64,000 nt of DNA from Thalassobius sp965218685 (lineage in GTDB: Bacteria > Pseudomonadota > Alphaproteobacteria > Rhodobacterales > Rhodobacteraceae), in assembly GCF_965218685.1 (NCBI RefSeq), contig NZ_OZ244657.1:3286001-3350000 (forward strand). The letters are read 5' to 3'. Numbering within the stretch: position 1 is the first letter of the stretch; each line of letters starts with the position of its first letter. A program made the translations under genes and the position numbers. This document shows, piece by piece, positions 34,179 to 43,217 of this stretch. The notes beneath the pieces are model-generated. The model was not told the DNA's origin. It ran no database searches and worked only from the letters and a program-made list of their open reading frames with translations.

Positions 34179-35225
34179 TTAGAAGGGCATGGGATGCGCC
34201 TTGTGCACTTTGTCCAGCTCGGCCAGAACGTCGGCGCTTAGCGTTACATCCGCCCCGTCCAGAATATGTTCCAACTGCGCCAAAGAGGTCGCCCCGAAGA
34301 TCACCGAGGTCATGAAAGGCCGCGTACAGCACCAAGCCAGCGCCATGTGCACCGGATCCAGACCGTGGCGCGCGGCGACATCCAGATAAGCCTGTACCGC
34401 GGGATAAACTCGATCTGTGTTGCGTCCGCCCAATTCAGGCACAAGCGTTTTGCGCGATCCGTCAGGAAGTGCTCCACCCTGATACTTGCCGGTCAACAGA
34501 CCTGCGGCCAGAGGCGAGAAAGACAACAGGCCCACGTCCTCATTCGCGGTCATCTCGGCCATGTCGGTGTCAAACAGGCGGCACAGCAGCGAATATTCGT
34601 TCTGAACCGAGGCAGGGCGCGGCCCGCCGATACGCTCGGCCGTCATCGACCACATGGTGCAGCCCCAGGCGCTTTCGTTGGACAGGCCAAAGTGGCGGAT
34701 GTTGCCCTTTTCGACCTGGACTTTCAGCGCCTCCAGACATTCCTCCATGTTGGCCACGGTTTTTGCGCGCGACTGACGGGACGGATCATAGCTCCAGTTC
34801 TTGCGGAACATATAGCTGCCGCGGTTCGGCCAATGAAACTGGTAGAGGTCGATATAATCCGTCTGCAAGCGCCGCAGCGAGCCCTCGATCGTGCTGGCAA
34901 TTGTTTTCGCGGTAATCGGGGCGCCATCGCGAACGGCCTTCAGCCCCTCGCCGGAATGCTTGGTCGCCAGAATGTAATCCCCCCGCCGCGCAGGGTTGGC
35001 CGCGTGCCAAGTGCCGATGATTTCCTCGGTGCGGCCCACGGTTTCCTTGGACACAGGGTTCACCGGGTACATTTCGGCCGTGTCCACAAAATTGATCCCG
35101 CGCTCCAGCGCCATGTCGATCTGGGCGTGGCCCTCGGCCTCGGAGGTTTGGGTGCCAAAGGTCATGGTACCAAGGCACAGTTCGGAAACCTGCAATCCCG
35201 TACGGCCCAACGAATTCATCTGCAT
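34179..35225 (-). CDS. Aldo/keto reductase (Tas-like)
   Basis: 348 residues. TIM-barrel oxidoreductase using NADPH. The catalytic tetrad is visible: Asp and Tyr in FVDTAEMY, Lys in ATKHSGEG and His in YQFHWPNR. NIRHFGLSNES and LLSFSPLAAGLLTGKY are family landmarks, and the long loop with the Trp/Tyr-rich segment fits the Tas subgroup. Substrate not known. I chose ATG 35225 because AAAGGA stands 8 bases before it; an ATG at 35219 is the alternative. Confidence 0.93.
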   Translation of the reverse strand: MQMNSLGRTGLQVSELCLGTMTFGTQTSEAEGHAQIDMALERGINFVDTAEMYPVNPVSKETVGRTEEIIGTWHAANPARRGDYILATKHSGEGLKAVRDGAPITAKTIASTIEGSLRRLQTDYIDLYQFHWPNRGSYMFRKNWSYDPSRQSRAKTVANMEECLEALKVQVEKGNIRHFGLSNESAWGCTMWSMTAERIGGPRPASVQNEYSLLCRLFDTDMAEMTANEDVGLLSFSPLAAGLLTGKYQGGALPDGSRKTLVPELGGRNTDRVYPAVQAYLDVAARHGLDPVHMALAWCCTRPFMTSVIFGATSLAQLEHILDGADVTLSADVLAELDKVHKAHPMPF

Positions 35226-35316
35226 GTAAAAATCCTTTGCTGCTGAACGGAACATACCCCGGTCAGCGCAAAAGGCCAGCCGGGGCAGTAAGTCGTTTCA
35301 AAGTTTTAAAGCGCGC

Positions 35317-35748
35317 TTACGGGCGCACGTAGGCAAAGCCCTGCTCTTGCAGTTGAACCAGGCGCACGACGCCGGAAGTGACCATTGTGGCCTCTTCCAT
35401 CAGTTCGATATTCTTACCTGCTTTCTTGCTCATCTTGCGGTGAGTGTTCCCACAAGCGGCAAAGGTCAGTTTTTCGTTGGCAAGAGACATGGTTTTGATC
35501 CGGTCAGAGACCGGGCTTTTTCCGGCGATCAGCATGTTCAGGCCGGGCCCGTAGGCAACGACCTCGATGGTCACTTCATCCCCTTGTTCGGCGTAATAGG
35601 CCGCAACGTTTTCAACATTGTTCAACGCCATATTCATGACTTTGGCGTCTCCGCTGTTCACGTGGACAGCAATGTTGTGCATGACACCTTTGGCCCAACC
35701 GGCGGCGGGTGCTAAGGCCAGCATTGCAGCAAATACTAGTTTTTTCAT
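35317..35748 (-). CDS. Exported DsrE-like protein
   Basis: 143 residues. Signal peptide about 1-19 (MKKLVFAAMLALAPAAGWA). The mature part has the DsrE/DsrF-like fold: MHNIAVHVNSGDAKVMNMAL, then VEVVAYGPGLNMLIAG and a single Cys in LTFAACGNTHRKM, the position of the active Cys in sulfur-relay DsrE proteins. A periplasmic role in sulfur or redox chemistry is possible. It is divergent from metG across a 192-base gap. Confidence 0.85.
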   Translation of the reverse strand: MKKLVFAAMLALAPAAGWAKGVMHNIAVHVNSGDAKVMNMALNNVENVAAYYAEQGDEVTIEVVAYGPGLNMLIAGKSPVSDRIKTMSLANEKLTFAACGNTHRKMSKKAGKNIELMEEATMVTSGVVRLVQLQEQGFAYVRP

Positions 35749-35792
35749 GCGATATCCTCCCTATTCGCAAGCCTCACCATACACGCGAATAT

Positions 35793-35906
35793 ATGAATGC
35801 AAGAATATTTTTTCTTTTGCTGGTGTCTGCGCTGATGCTGCGCGGAACGCTTTGCTTTCGCCAGAACGGCTCATGGGTGCTGGAACACCCGTGTTCCTTG
35901 CGCTAA
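35793..35906 (+). CDS. Possible 37-residue leader or small membrane peptide upstream of metG
   Basis: A short frame starting at ATG 35793: a hydrophobic stretch (IFFLLLVSALMLRG, about residues 5-18) and two Cys residues. The stop TAA at 35904-35906 is followed at once by AGGAGG (35907-35912), but no start codon lies at usable distance from it except the metG ATG at 35941, which has its own GAAGGG. No ribosome binding site precedes the short frame, so its translation is doubtful. Confidence 0.2.
   Translation: MNARIFFLLLVSALMLRGTLCFRQNGSWVLEHPCSLR
35875..35897 (+). promoter_or_regulatory. Two mutually exclusive hairpins in the metG leader
   Basis: GGGTG (35875-35879) can pair with CACCC (35886-35890), while GGAACAC (35882-35888) can pair with GTGTTCC (35891-35897). 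The two stems share bases, so only one can form. They lie about 44-66 bases before the metG start. An attenuation or translation-control role is possible but untested. Confidence 0.3.
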
Positions 35907-35940
35907 AGGAGGCATCAAACGCATCGAAGGGCAAGCGCAT

Positions 35941-37653
35941 ATGGCACGTCATCTGATCACCTCGGCAATCCCCTACATCAACGGGATCAAGCATCTGGGC
36001 AATCTTGTGGGCTCGCAGTTGCCGGCGGACCTTTTCGCCCGCTACCAGCGCGCGCGCGGCAACGAGGTTCTGTTCCTTTGCTCGACCGACGAACACGGCA
36101 CCCCCGCCGAACTGGCCGCCGCCAAGGCCGGCCAGCCCGTCGCCGAATACTGCGCCGAGATGCACGAGGTTCAAGCCAAGATCGCCGATGGTTTCCGCCT
36201 GTCCTTTGATCATTTCGGCCGCTCCTCCAGTGCAGAAAACCACGCACTGACGCAACATCTGGCCGGCAAACTGGCCGAGCAGGGCCTGATCCGGGAAGTC
36301 ACTGAAAACCAGATGTATTCCAAGGCCGATGGCCGCTTCCTGCCCGACCGCTATATCGAGGGCACCTGCCCCAACTGCGGTTTCGAAAGCGCCCGCGGCG
36401 ATCAATGTGATAACTGCACCAAGCAGCTGGACCCGGTCGAGCTGATCAACCCGCACTCCACTATCTCGGGCTCGACGGATCTGGAAATGCGCGAGACCAA
36501 ACACCTGTATCTGTGCCAGTCCAAAATGAAGGACCAGCTGGAAGAGTGGATCGACACCCGCGAGGGCTGGCCGGTTCTGACCACCTCGATCGCCAAGAAA
36601 TGGCTGAACGACGGCGACGGGCTGCAGGATCGCGGCATCACCCGTGATCTGGACTGGGGCATTCCCGTCAAGAAGGGCGACGCGGACTGGCCCGGCATGG
36701 AGGGCAAGGTTTTCTATGTCTGGTTCGATGCTCCCATCGAATATATCGCCTGCGCTCAGGAATGGGTGAATGCGGGCAAGGGCGACGACTGGGCCCGCTG
36801 GTGGCGCACCGACAAAGGCGCCGATGACGTGACCTATACCCAGTTCATGGGCAAGGATAACGTGCCCTTCCACACGCTGTCCTTCCCCGCCACGATGCTG
36901 GGTTGCGGCGAGCCGTGGAAGCTGGTCGACTACATCAAATCCTTCAACTACCTGAACTATGATGGCGGCCAGTTCAGCACCTCGCGCGGGCGCGGTGTGT
37001 TCATGGATCAGGCGCTGGAAATCCTGCCCGCTGATTACTGGCGCTGGTGGCTGCTGAGCCACGCCCCCGAAAGCTCGGACAGTGAATTCACCTGGGAAAA
37101 CTTCCAAGGCTCCGTCAACAAGGACCTGGCCGACGTGCTGGGCAACTTTGTCAGCCGGATCACCAAGTTCTGTCGCTCGAAATTCACCGAAGCCGTGCCC
37201 GAAGGCGGCAGTTTCGGTGACGCCGAAGAGGCGCTGATCGCCGATCTGACCACCAAGATCCGCGCCTATGAGCAGTTCATGGAGGACAAAGAGGTCCGCA
37301 AAGCCGCGCAGGAATTGCGCTCTATCTGGGTGGCGGGCAACGAATACCTGCAAGCCGCAGCCCCGTGGTCGACCTTCAAAACCGACCCCGAACAGGCGGC
37401 CGCACAGGTCCGTCTGGGCCTGAACCTGATCCGTCTTTACGCCGTTCTGTCCGCGCCCTTCATCCCCGATGCCTCGGCTGCGATGCTGGCCGCGATGCAG
37501 ACGACCGACGACAGCTGGCCCGATGACGTCCCCGCCGCGCTGAGCGCCCTGCCAGCTGGCCACGCCTTCACCGTGCCCGACGTGCTGTTCGGCAAGATCA
37601 CGGACGAGCAGCGCGAGGACTGGCAGGAACGGTTCGCCGGAGTGCGGACCTAA
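35941..37653 (+). CDS. metG: Methionyl-tRNA synthetase
   Basis: 570 residues; charges tRNA-Met with methionine. Class I catalytic core with PYINGIKHLGNL (HIGH-like motif), zinc-knuckle Cys set CPNCGFESARGDQCDNC (about 142-158), SGSTDLEMRETKHLYL, FDAPIEYIACAQEW and a helical anticodon-binding C-domain. The KMSKS loop reads QFSTSRGRGV, so both usual Lys residues are missing; GRGV after it suggests this is a clade variant rather than a defect. No C-terminal dimerisation domain, as the protein ends after the anticodon domain. GAAGGG precedes the ATG. Confidence 0.96.
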   Translation: MARHLITSAIPYINGIKHLGNLVGSQLPADLFARYQRARGNEVLFLCSTDEHGTPAELAAAKAGQPVAEYCAEMHEVQAKIADGFRLSFDHFGRSSSAENHALTQHLAGKLAEQGLIREVTENQMYSKADGRFLPDRYIEGTCPNCGFESARGDQCDNCTKQLDPVELINPHSTISGSTDLEMRETKHLYLCQSKMKDQLEEWIDTREGWPVLTTSIAKKWLNDGDGLQDRGITRDLDWGIPVKKGDADWPGMEGKVFYVWFDAPIEYIACAQEWVNAGKGDDWARWWRTDKGADDVTYTQFMGKDNVPFHTLSFPATMLGCGEPWKLVDYIKSFNYLNYDGGQFSTSRGRGVFMDQALEILPADYWRWWLLSHAPESSDSEFTWENFQGSVNKDLADVLGNFVSRITKFCRSKFTEAVPEGGSFGDAEEALIADLTTKIRAYEQFMEDKEVRKAAQELRSIWVAGNEYLQAAAPWSTFKTDPEQAAAQVRLGLNLIRLYAVLSAPFIPDASAAMLAAMQTTDDSWPDDVPAALSALPAGHAFTVPDVLFGKITDEQREDWQERFAGVRT

Positions 37654-37692
37654 CGACCTGACGGCACGCTTGGCCCCAGCGCAGAAACATGC

Positions 37693-37722
37693 AAACTCCC
37701 TTTCGGAAACGAGAGGGAGTTT
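37693..37722 (+). terminator. Intrinsic terminator overlapping the next gene's ribosome binding site
   Basis: Arms AAACTCCCT (37693-37701) and AGGGAGTTT (37714-37722) form a perfect 9-bp stem with a 12-base loop, followed by TTT and then the ATG of the ThDP-enzyme gene at 37727. The right arm is also the Shine-Dalgarno sequence (AGGGAG). It should end metG transcription and, in read-through mRNA, hide the ribosome binding site of the next gene. Confidence 0.75.
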
Positions 37723-37726
37723 TTTC

Positions 37727-39262
37727 ATGAACGGCGCAGAGGCCCTTGTCCAAAGCCTGCTGAACGCAGGCATCGACACATGTTTCGCCAATCCCGGCAC
37801 ATCCGAGATGCATTTCGTCGCCGCTCTGGATCGTCACCCGGGGATGCGCTGCGTTCTGGGCCTGTTCGAGGGCGTTGTGACCGGCGCCGCCGACGGCTAT
37901 GGCCGGATGATGGACAAACCCGCCGTGACCTTGCTGCATTGCGGCCCCGGCCTGACCAATGGGATGGCCAACCTGCACAACGCGCGCCGTGCAAATACCC
38001 CCGTGCTGAACCTCATTGGCGATCAGGCCGACAGCATCGTCGCGCTGGACCCGCCGCTGACCGCGGACACCACCGCGCTGGCGCAAACCCTGTCTATCTG
38101 GACTCGCCGCAGCAACGATCCGGCCCGTGTGTCCGCCGACGCGATGGAGGGTATCCGCGCCAGTATGGAAGCCCCCGGCGTGGCCTCGCTGATCCTTCCC
38201 TCGGATGCGGCCTGGACCGAAGGCGGCCAAACCGCCGACTACCTGCCCCCCGCCGCCCCCACAGGCCCCACTGGCCTGGCCGTGGACCGCGCCGCGCAAA
38301 TGCTGAGCAACGGCAAGAAAACCGTGCTGCTGCTGTCCAACCGCGCCCTGCGCGAGGCCCCGCTGGAAATCGCTGGCCGCATCGCCCACAAAACCGGCGC
38401 GCGCCTGATGACCCTGTCGCAAATCCCCCGCCTTCAAGCGGGCCGCGGCCGTGTCCCGATTGAACGTATCCCCTATAACGTGGACCTCTCGATCAAGACC
38501 TTGGCCGGCACCGAACAGATCATCCAGATCGGTGCGCGCGAACCGGTGAACTTCTTTGCCTATCCCGGCAAACCCAACACCCCGATGCCCGAGGGCTGCA
38601 CCTGCCATATGGTCACCCGCCCCGATCAGGATCACCTGGCCGCGCTGGATGCCATCGCCCAGGCCGTCGGCGCGAAAACGGCTGCGCCCGAGCCGCAAAC
38701 CCCCGACCACGGAACCCCGACGGGCACGCCAACCCCCGAGCTTCTGGGCGCGGCCATCCAGCAAACCCTGCCGGAAAACGCGATTATCGTAGACGAAAGC
38801 GTCAGCTACGGCCGCGCGCTTTTACCCTCGTTCTGGACAGCCGCCCCACATGACTACCTTCACCTGAACGGTGGCTCGATAGGCCTTGGCATCCCGATGG
38901 CCACCGGCGCCGCTGTGGCCTGCCCTGACCGGCGGGTGGTCGCCCTGCAAGCCGACGGCTCCGCCCTCTACACCCTCCAAGGCCTCTGGACACAGGCCCG
39001 CGAAGGGCTGAATGTCACCACCGTGATCCTGTCAAACAACAGCTACGCAATCCTGCAAGGCGAGATGGCCGCCGTCGGGGCCACGATGGGCGCCGCCGCA
39101 GACGAACTTTTCAACCTCGACCGCCCCGTACCCGACTGGCTCTCCATCGCCAAAGGCTTCGGCATCCCCGCCACCCGCGCAGAAACGATCGAAACCCTGA
39201 TCGCGCAAATCAACCGCGCCAACGCCACCCCCGGCCCAAGCCTGATCGAGCTTCTGATCTAA
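37727..39262 (+). CDS. ThDP-dependent enzyme, acetolactate synthase/benzoylformate decarboxylase-like
   Basis: 511 residues. The pyrimidine-binding domain holds the catalytic Glu in GLFEGVVTGAADGYGRM; the central domain spans about 190-320; the pyrophosphate domain has the metal-binding motif ADGSALYTLQGLWTQARE through LSNNSY, a variant of GDG-NN. It resembles proteins annotated as IlvB-like acetolactate synthase large subunits, but no small subunit is adjacent and the length is shorter than true IlvB, so a decarboxylase or carboligase acting on another 2-oxo acid is plausible. The start at 37727 sits inside a terminator-type hairpin region. Confidence 0.88.
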   Translation: MNGAEALVQSLLNAGIDTCFANPGTSEMHFVAALDRHPGMRCVLGLFEGVVTGAADGYGRMMDKPAVTLLHCGPGLTNGMANLHNARRANTPVLNLIGDQADSIVALDPPLTADTTALAQTLSIWTRRSNDPARVSADAMEGIRASMEAPGVASLILPSDAAWTEGGQTADYLPPAAPTGPTGLAVDRAAQMLSNGKKTVLLLSNRALREAPLEIAGRIAHKTGARLMTLSQIPRLQAGRGRVPIERIPYNVDLSIKTLAGTEQIIQIGAREPVNFFAYPGKPNTPMPEGCTCHMVTRPDQDHLAALDAIAQAVGAKTAAPEPQTPDHGTPTGTPTPELLGAAIQQTLPENAIIVDESVSYGRALLPSFWTAAPHDYLHLNGGSIGLGIPMATGAAVACPDRRVVALQADGSALYTLQGLWTQAREGLNVTTVILSNNSYAILQGEMAAVGATMGAAADELFNLDRPVPDWLSIAKGFGIPATRAETIETLIAQINRANATPGPSLIELLI

Positions 39263-39267
39263 AACCC

Positions 39268-39328
39268 GCTTCTTTGCTCGCAATTACTCCGGGGTGAATG
39301 CGCGCAGCGCAGAGGGGCAGCGCCCCTC
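39268..39328 (+). repeat. Interspersed intergenic repeat, copy 3 of 4, with hairpin
   Basis: Core GCTTCTTTGCTCG (from 39268), then AATTACTCCGGGG, then a Gly/Cys-like GC-rich stretch and a hairpin with arms GAGGGGC (39312-39318) and GCCCCTC (39322-39328) around AGC. The same GGGGC-AGC-GCCCC core is in copy 2. It lies between the convergent ThDP-enzyme and PhnA genes, where the hairpin may end transcription. Confidence 0.6.
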
Positions 39329-39330
39329 GC

Positions 39331-39840
39331 TCAGGATTTTTTGACAAACTGCGTCAGGATCACGATGCGCTGGCCCTCGACACGGCCCTCGATATGATCG
39401 GCATTGTCCGATACCAAGGAAATATTGCGCACTGCCGTGCCCCGCTTGGCGGTAAAGCCTGCCCCTTTGACCGACAGGTCCTTGATCAACACAACCGTAT
39501 CCCCCGAGGCCAGAACCGTCCCGTTTGAATCGCGGTGGACAACGTCCGGCTCGTCGCTTTGGCCGGCCTCGGCCCAGGCCAGCACCTCGGGCTCCAGATA
39601 GGCGATGTCCAGCAGGTCATTTGCCCAGGCGGCGTCCAGTTTGTGCAGCAACCTCCAGGCCAGAACCTGAACGGCGGGCTCAGTACTCCAGATCGCGTCG
39701 TTCAGGCATTGCCAATGGGGGCCGTCCACGGGTTTATCGCTGACCCCTTCGGCGCAGGTCTGGCACAGCAGGACCGTCTCGTCGCGCGGCAGAACAGAGG
39801 TTTCGGTGGCGTCGCTGGCGCCGCAAAGCTGGCAGGTCAT
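39331..39840 (-). CDS. PhnA-type protein with N-terminal zinc ribbon
   Basis: 169 residues. An N-terminal Cys4 ribbon (CQLCGASDA, then LLCQTCAEG) and a C-terminal SH3-like PhnA domain (about 98-169: DSNGTVLASGDTVVLIKDLS, then VKGAGFTAKRGTAVRNISL). PhnA-like proteins were named for phosphonate use, but the direct role is unclear; phosphonoacetate hydrolase is a different enzyme. I chose ATG 39840 (MTCQLCGA), with GGAG 7 bases upstream. No phn genes adjoin. Confidence 0.9.
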   Translation of the reverse strand: MTCQLCGASDATETSVLPRDETVLLCQTCAEGVSDKPVDGPHWQCLNDAIWSTEPAVQVLAWRLLHKLDAAWANDLLDIAYLEPEVLAWAEAGQSDEPDVVHRDSNGTVLASGDTVVLIKDLSVKGAGFTAKRGTAVRNISLVSDNADHIEGRVEGQRIVILTQFVKKS

Positions 39841-39904
39841 GAGGGTCTCCAAAGGTTATGCCGCCCTTATTGCTGCTTGCGCCGGGCCTGTCGAGCGAAA
39901 CCTC

Positions 39905-41395
39905 TCAGACCTGCATCGCGGCGCTTACGGCGCGTTTCCAGCGGGCATAGGCAGCGTCACGTTCATCCGCTTTCATGTCCGGCTCAAACCGGCGCTCGGC
40001 CTGCCACTGAGCGGCAAAGCCAGCCTGATCGGGGTATATCCCCGCGTGCATACCCGCCAGCCAAGCGGCGCCTTTGGCCGTGGTTTCAAGCACTTGCGGC
40101 CGGTCAACCGGCGCACCCAGAATGCCCGAGAGGTACTGCATCGCCCAATCCGAGGCCGCCATACCCCCGTCAACCCGCAGCACCGTACTGGCCGCGCCGG
40201 GCCAATCGGCCTGCATCGCCTCCAGCAGGTCACGGGTTTGCAGACCAACGCTTTGCAGGGCCGCGCGGGCAAACTCGGCCGGCCCCGAGTTGCGCGTCAG
40301 TCCAAACACCGCCCCGCGCGTCTCCGGTGACCAATAGGGCGCCCCAAGGCCGGTGAAGGCGGGTACGATCACAAGGTCTTGTTCGGGATCCGCGGTTTCA
40401 GCCAGATGGCCTGTCTGGCTGGCCTTTTCAATGATCCCCAACCCATCGCGCAGCCATTGCACCACCGCTCCGGCAATGAAAATCGCGCCCTCCAAGGCAT
40501 AGGTCCGCTGCCCGTCCAGTTGATAGGCCACAGTGGTCAGCAGACGGTTTTCGGACAGAACCGGCGTGTCCCCGGTATTGAGCAGCGCAAAACAACCCGT
40601 TCCATAAGTGGATTTCATCATCCCCGGCTGAAAACAGGCCTGCCCGATGGTCGCAGCCTGCTGGTCCCCTGCGACCCCCAGAATGGGCGTCTGCCCGCCC
40701 AGCAACGCGGTCACGCCATAGTCGGCGGCGCAGTCCTTAATCTGCGGCAACAGGGACATGGGAATATCCAGCAATTCGCATATCTGCGGGCTCCAATCGC
40801 CGCTGTGCAGATCATACAACATGGTGCGCGCCGCGTTGGTGGCATCGGTGGCGTGCACACGGCCCTCGGTCAGTTTCCAGATCAGAAAGCTGTCAACAGT
40901 GCCAAAGCGCAGCTTTCCTTCCTCGGCCCGCGCGCGGGCACCTTCGACGTTATCCAGCAGCCATTTCAGTTTCGTGGCCGAGAAATACGGATCCAGCAGC
41001 AGGCCCGTGCTTTTCCGGATCATGTCCTCGTGTCCGGCGTCGCGCAGTTGGGCGCAAATATCGGCGGTGCGCCGGTCCTGCCAGACAATGGCGTTGTGCA
41101 GGCATTCTCCGGTTTCGGCATCCCACAGCAGCGTGGTTTCGCGCTGGTTGGTGATGCCGATGCCAGCAATGTCGGCAGCGCTTAGGCCAGCCTGCGCCAG
41201 CGCGTCCCGGGCCGAGCGGCACGTGGTTTGCCACAGGTCTTCGGGGGCGTGCTCGACCCAGCCCGAGGCGGGAAAATGCTGGGCAAATTCCTCTTGCCCG
41301 ACAGAAACCACCTGCATCTGTGCGTCAAATACGATCGCCCGCGAGGACGTCGTTCCCTGATCCAGCGCCAGAATATAGCCTGCTTGCGGTGCCAT
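39905..41395 (-). CDS. glpK: Glycerol kinase
   Basis: 496 residues. Phosphorylates glycerol to sn-glycerol 3-phosphate. FGGY-kinase signatures: LALDQGTTSSRAIVFD, TNQRETTLLWD, IVWQDRRTADIC, KSTYGTGCFALLNTG and RVDGGMAASDWAMQYL. Downstream of glpD on the same strand with a 38-base gap, so the two form a glycerol-use operon. No glpF facilitator or glpR regulator is in the window. Confidence 0.97.
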   Translation of the reverse strand: MAPQAGYILALDQGTTSSRAIVFDAQMQVVSVGQEEFAQHFPASGWVEHAPEDLWQTTCRSARDALAQAGLSAADIAGIGITNQRETTLLWDAETGECLHNAIVWQDRRTADICAQLRDAGHEDMIRKSTGLLLDPYFSATKLKWLLDNVEGARARAEEGKLRFGTVDSFLIWKLTEGRVHATDATNAARTMLYDLHSGDWSPQICELLDIPMSLLPQIKDCAADYGVTALLGGQTPILGVAGDQQAATIGQACFQPGMMKSTYGTGCFALLNTGDTPVLSENRLLTTVAYQLDGQRTYALEGAIFIAGAVVQWLRDGLGIIEKASQTGHLAETADPEQDLVIVPAFTGLGAPYWSPETRGAVFGLTRNSGPAEFARAALQSVGLQTRDLLEAMQADWPGAASTVLRVDGGMAASDWAMQYLSGILGAPVDRPQVLETTAKGAAWLAGMHAGIYPDQAGFAAQWQAERRFEPDMKADERDAAYARWKRAVSAAMQV

Positions 41396-41433
41396 CTTGT
41401 GCCCTCCCTCATACGTCCAATCTGGCGCAGAAA

Positions 41434-42978
41434 TCAGGCGGGGGCCAGTCTTTCGCTAAGGAACTTGGCAACCCCTTCGATTTGTTCGGGCGTCATCACC
41501 AGCCCCAGTTTCGAGCGCCGCCACAGAACGTCCTCGGTGGTGCGGGCGAATTCGTGGGTGACCATCCAGCGCAGCTCGGCCTCGGACAGGCCAGCGCCGA
41601 AATCACGGCCCAGATCAGCGCGGGTTTTGGCGTCACCCAGTATCCCGGACGCGTCCGTGCCATAGGCCCGGAACATCCGTTGCGCATCGCGCGCGCTGAG
41701 AAAGGGATAGTCAGCCCTCAGGGCATCGGTACGGGACGCGGCCTGAGCCACGGGAAAATCGCCACCGGGCAAGGGCGCGCGAGCGGTCCAAGCCCCAGAC
41801 ATCCGGGGAAAGCTGGGTGCCAGTTTCTCCAGCGCGTGCTCGGCCAGTTTTCGATAGGTGGTGATCTTGCCGCCGAACACCGACAAAAGCGGCGCGCCAT
41901 CGCTGTCCAGTTCCAACACGTAATCCCGCGTCGCCGCCTGCGCCGCACTGGCCCCGTCATCATAAAGCGGCCTGACCCCCGCAAAACTGTGAATAATATC
42001 ATTCTCTGTCAGAGGCTTGGCCAGATAACGGTTGATGAATTCCAGCAGGTAATCACGCTCTGCTCCGGTCAGGGTCGGGGGTGTGTCCGGATCTTCGTGG
42101 TCCATGTCCGTGGTGCCGATCATGGTAAAGTCCTGCTCAAAGGGGATGGCAAATATGATCCGCCCATCGGGCCCCTGCAGGAAATAACACCGATCATGAT
42201 CAGCGATACGCGGCACTAAGATATGGCTGCCCCGCACCAACCGCACCCGCGCGGCCGAGCGAACTCCGGTCTGGCCCAGAACCTGCCGCACCCAGGGGCC
42301 AGCAGCATTCACCAGGGCGCGGGCGCGATATGTGCCCTGATCGGTCTCAATCACCCACAGATCGTCCGCACGCCGCGCCGACAGCACCCGCGTGCCCACC
42401 ATGATCTGAGCACCCCTGGCCTGAGCGTCGCGCGCATTCAGAACAACAAGGCGCGAATCCTGCACCCAGACATCCGAATATTCAAAAGCGCGGGCAAACT
42501 GCGGTTGCAGCGCATCCCCCGCGGGGTCTTCGGCCAAGCTCAGGCTGCGGGTCGGCGGCAGCATTTTCCGGCCGCCCATGTGGTCATACAGGAACAGACC
42601 CATACGGATGATCCAGTCGGGGCGCCGCCCCTTCAGCCAGGGCATCACGCGGCTAAGCAAACGCGAGGTGGGTGTCTCGCCCTCAAACCGCATATCGCGC
42701 GAAAGCGGTAGGACAAAGCGCATCGGCCAGGCGATATGAGGCATGGCGGCCAGCAGGTGCTCGCGCTCGATCAGGGCCTCGCGCACAAGGCGGAATTCAA
42801 AATATTCAAGATACCGCAGCCCGCCGTGGAACAGTTTGGTCGAGGCAGACGAGGTCGCGCCCGCAAGATCGCCCTTCTCGGCCAGGGCCACGCGCAAACC
42901 CCGCCCGGCTGCGTCACGGGCGATGCCGCAACCATTCACGCCGCCACCGATCACGAACAGATCGTAAATGTCGTCCAT
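41434..42978 (-). CDS. glpD: Aerobic glycerol-3-phosphate dehydrogenase
   Basis: 514 residues. FAD-dependent, membrane-associated; oxidises glycerol 3-phosphate to dihydroxyacetone phosphate and reduces quinone. N-terminal FAD motif LFVIGGGVNGCGIARDAAGR, then SSASTKLFHGGLRYLE, and the C-terminal domain with MVTHEFARTTEDVLWRRSKL. GGAGAG precedes the ATG. First gene of the glpD-glpK unit. The 239-base gap to the divergent ATP-grasp gene holds both promoters; I saw no clear operator there. Confidence 0.97.
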   Translation of the reverse strand: MDDIYDLFVIGGGVNGCGIARDAAGRGLRVALAEKGDLAGATSSASTKLFHGGLRYLEYFEFRLVREALIEREHLLAAMPHIAWPMRFVLPLSRDMRFEGETPTSRLLSRVMPWLKGRRPDWIIRMGLFLYDHMGGRKMLPPTRSLSLAEDPAGDALQPQFARAFEYSDVWVQDSRLVVLNARDAQARGAQIMVGTRVLSARRADDLWVIETDQGTYRARALVNAAGPWVRQVLGQTGVRSAARVRLVRGSHILVPRIADHDRCYFLQGPDGRIIFAIPFEQDFTMIGTTDMDHEDPDTPPTLTGAERDYLLEFINRYLAKPLTENDIIHSFAGVRPLYDDGASAAQAATRDYVLELDSDGAPLLSVFGGKITTYRKLAEHALEKLAPSFPRMSGAWTARAPLPGGDFPVAQAASRTDALRADYPFLSARDAQRMFRAYGTDASGILGDAKTRADLGRDFGAGLSEAELRWMVTHEFARTTEDVLWRRSKLGLVMTPEQIEGVAKFLSERLAPA

Positions 42979-43217
42979 CTGTCTCTCCGTGGGCTCAGAT
43001 CTTTTCCTACCTGCGCCGCTGCACCGCGCCGGTCAAGCAGCGCGCAACGTCATCCACGCAGGTTTCACGAAACTGTCACCGTGCGCGCCCAGACCCGAAT
43101 GATTAAAAATTAGGCGACACGCCGGACCCTGCCAACAATTTAGACGCCTCTCTCTTGTACATCCTGAATTGGCGTCATCAAATCGAAACACTTTCAACTC
43201 TCGACACACGCGGGATC

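Noticed and set aside
35761..37800. 679-codon open frame antisense to metG
   Set aside because: High-GC shadow frame lying opposite a clear methionyl-tRNA synthetase; no ribosome binding site, no recognisable domain, composition typical of an antisense third-position frame.
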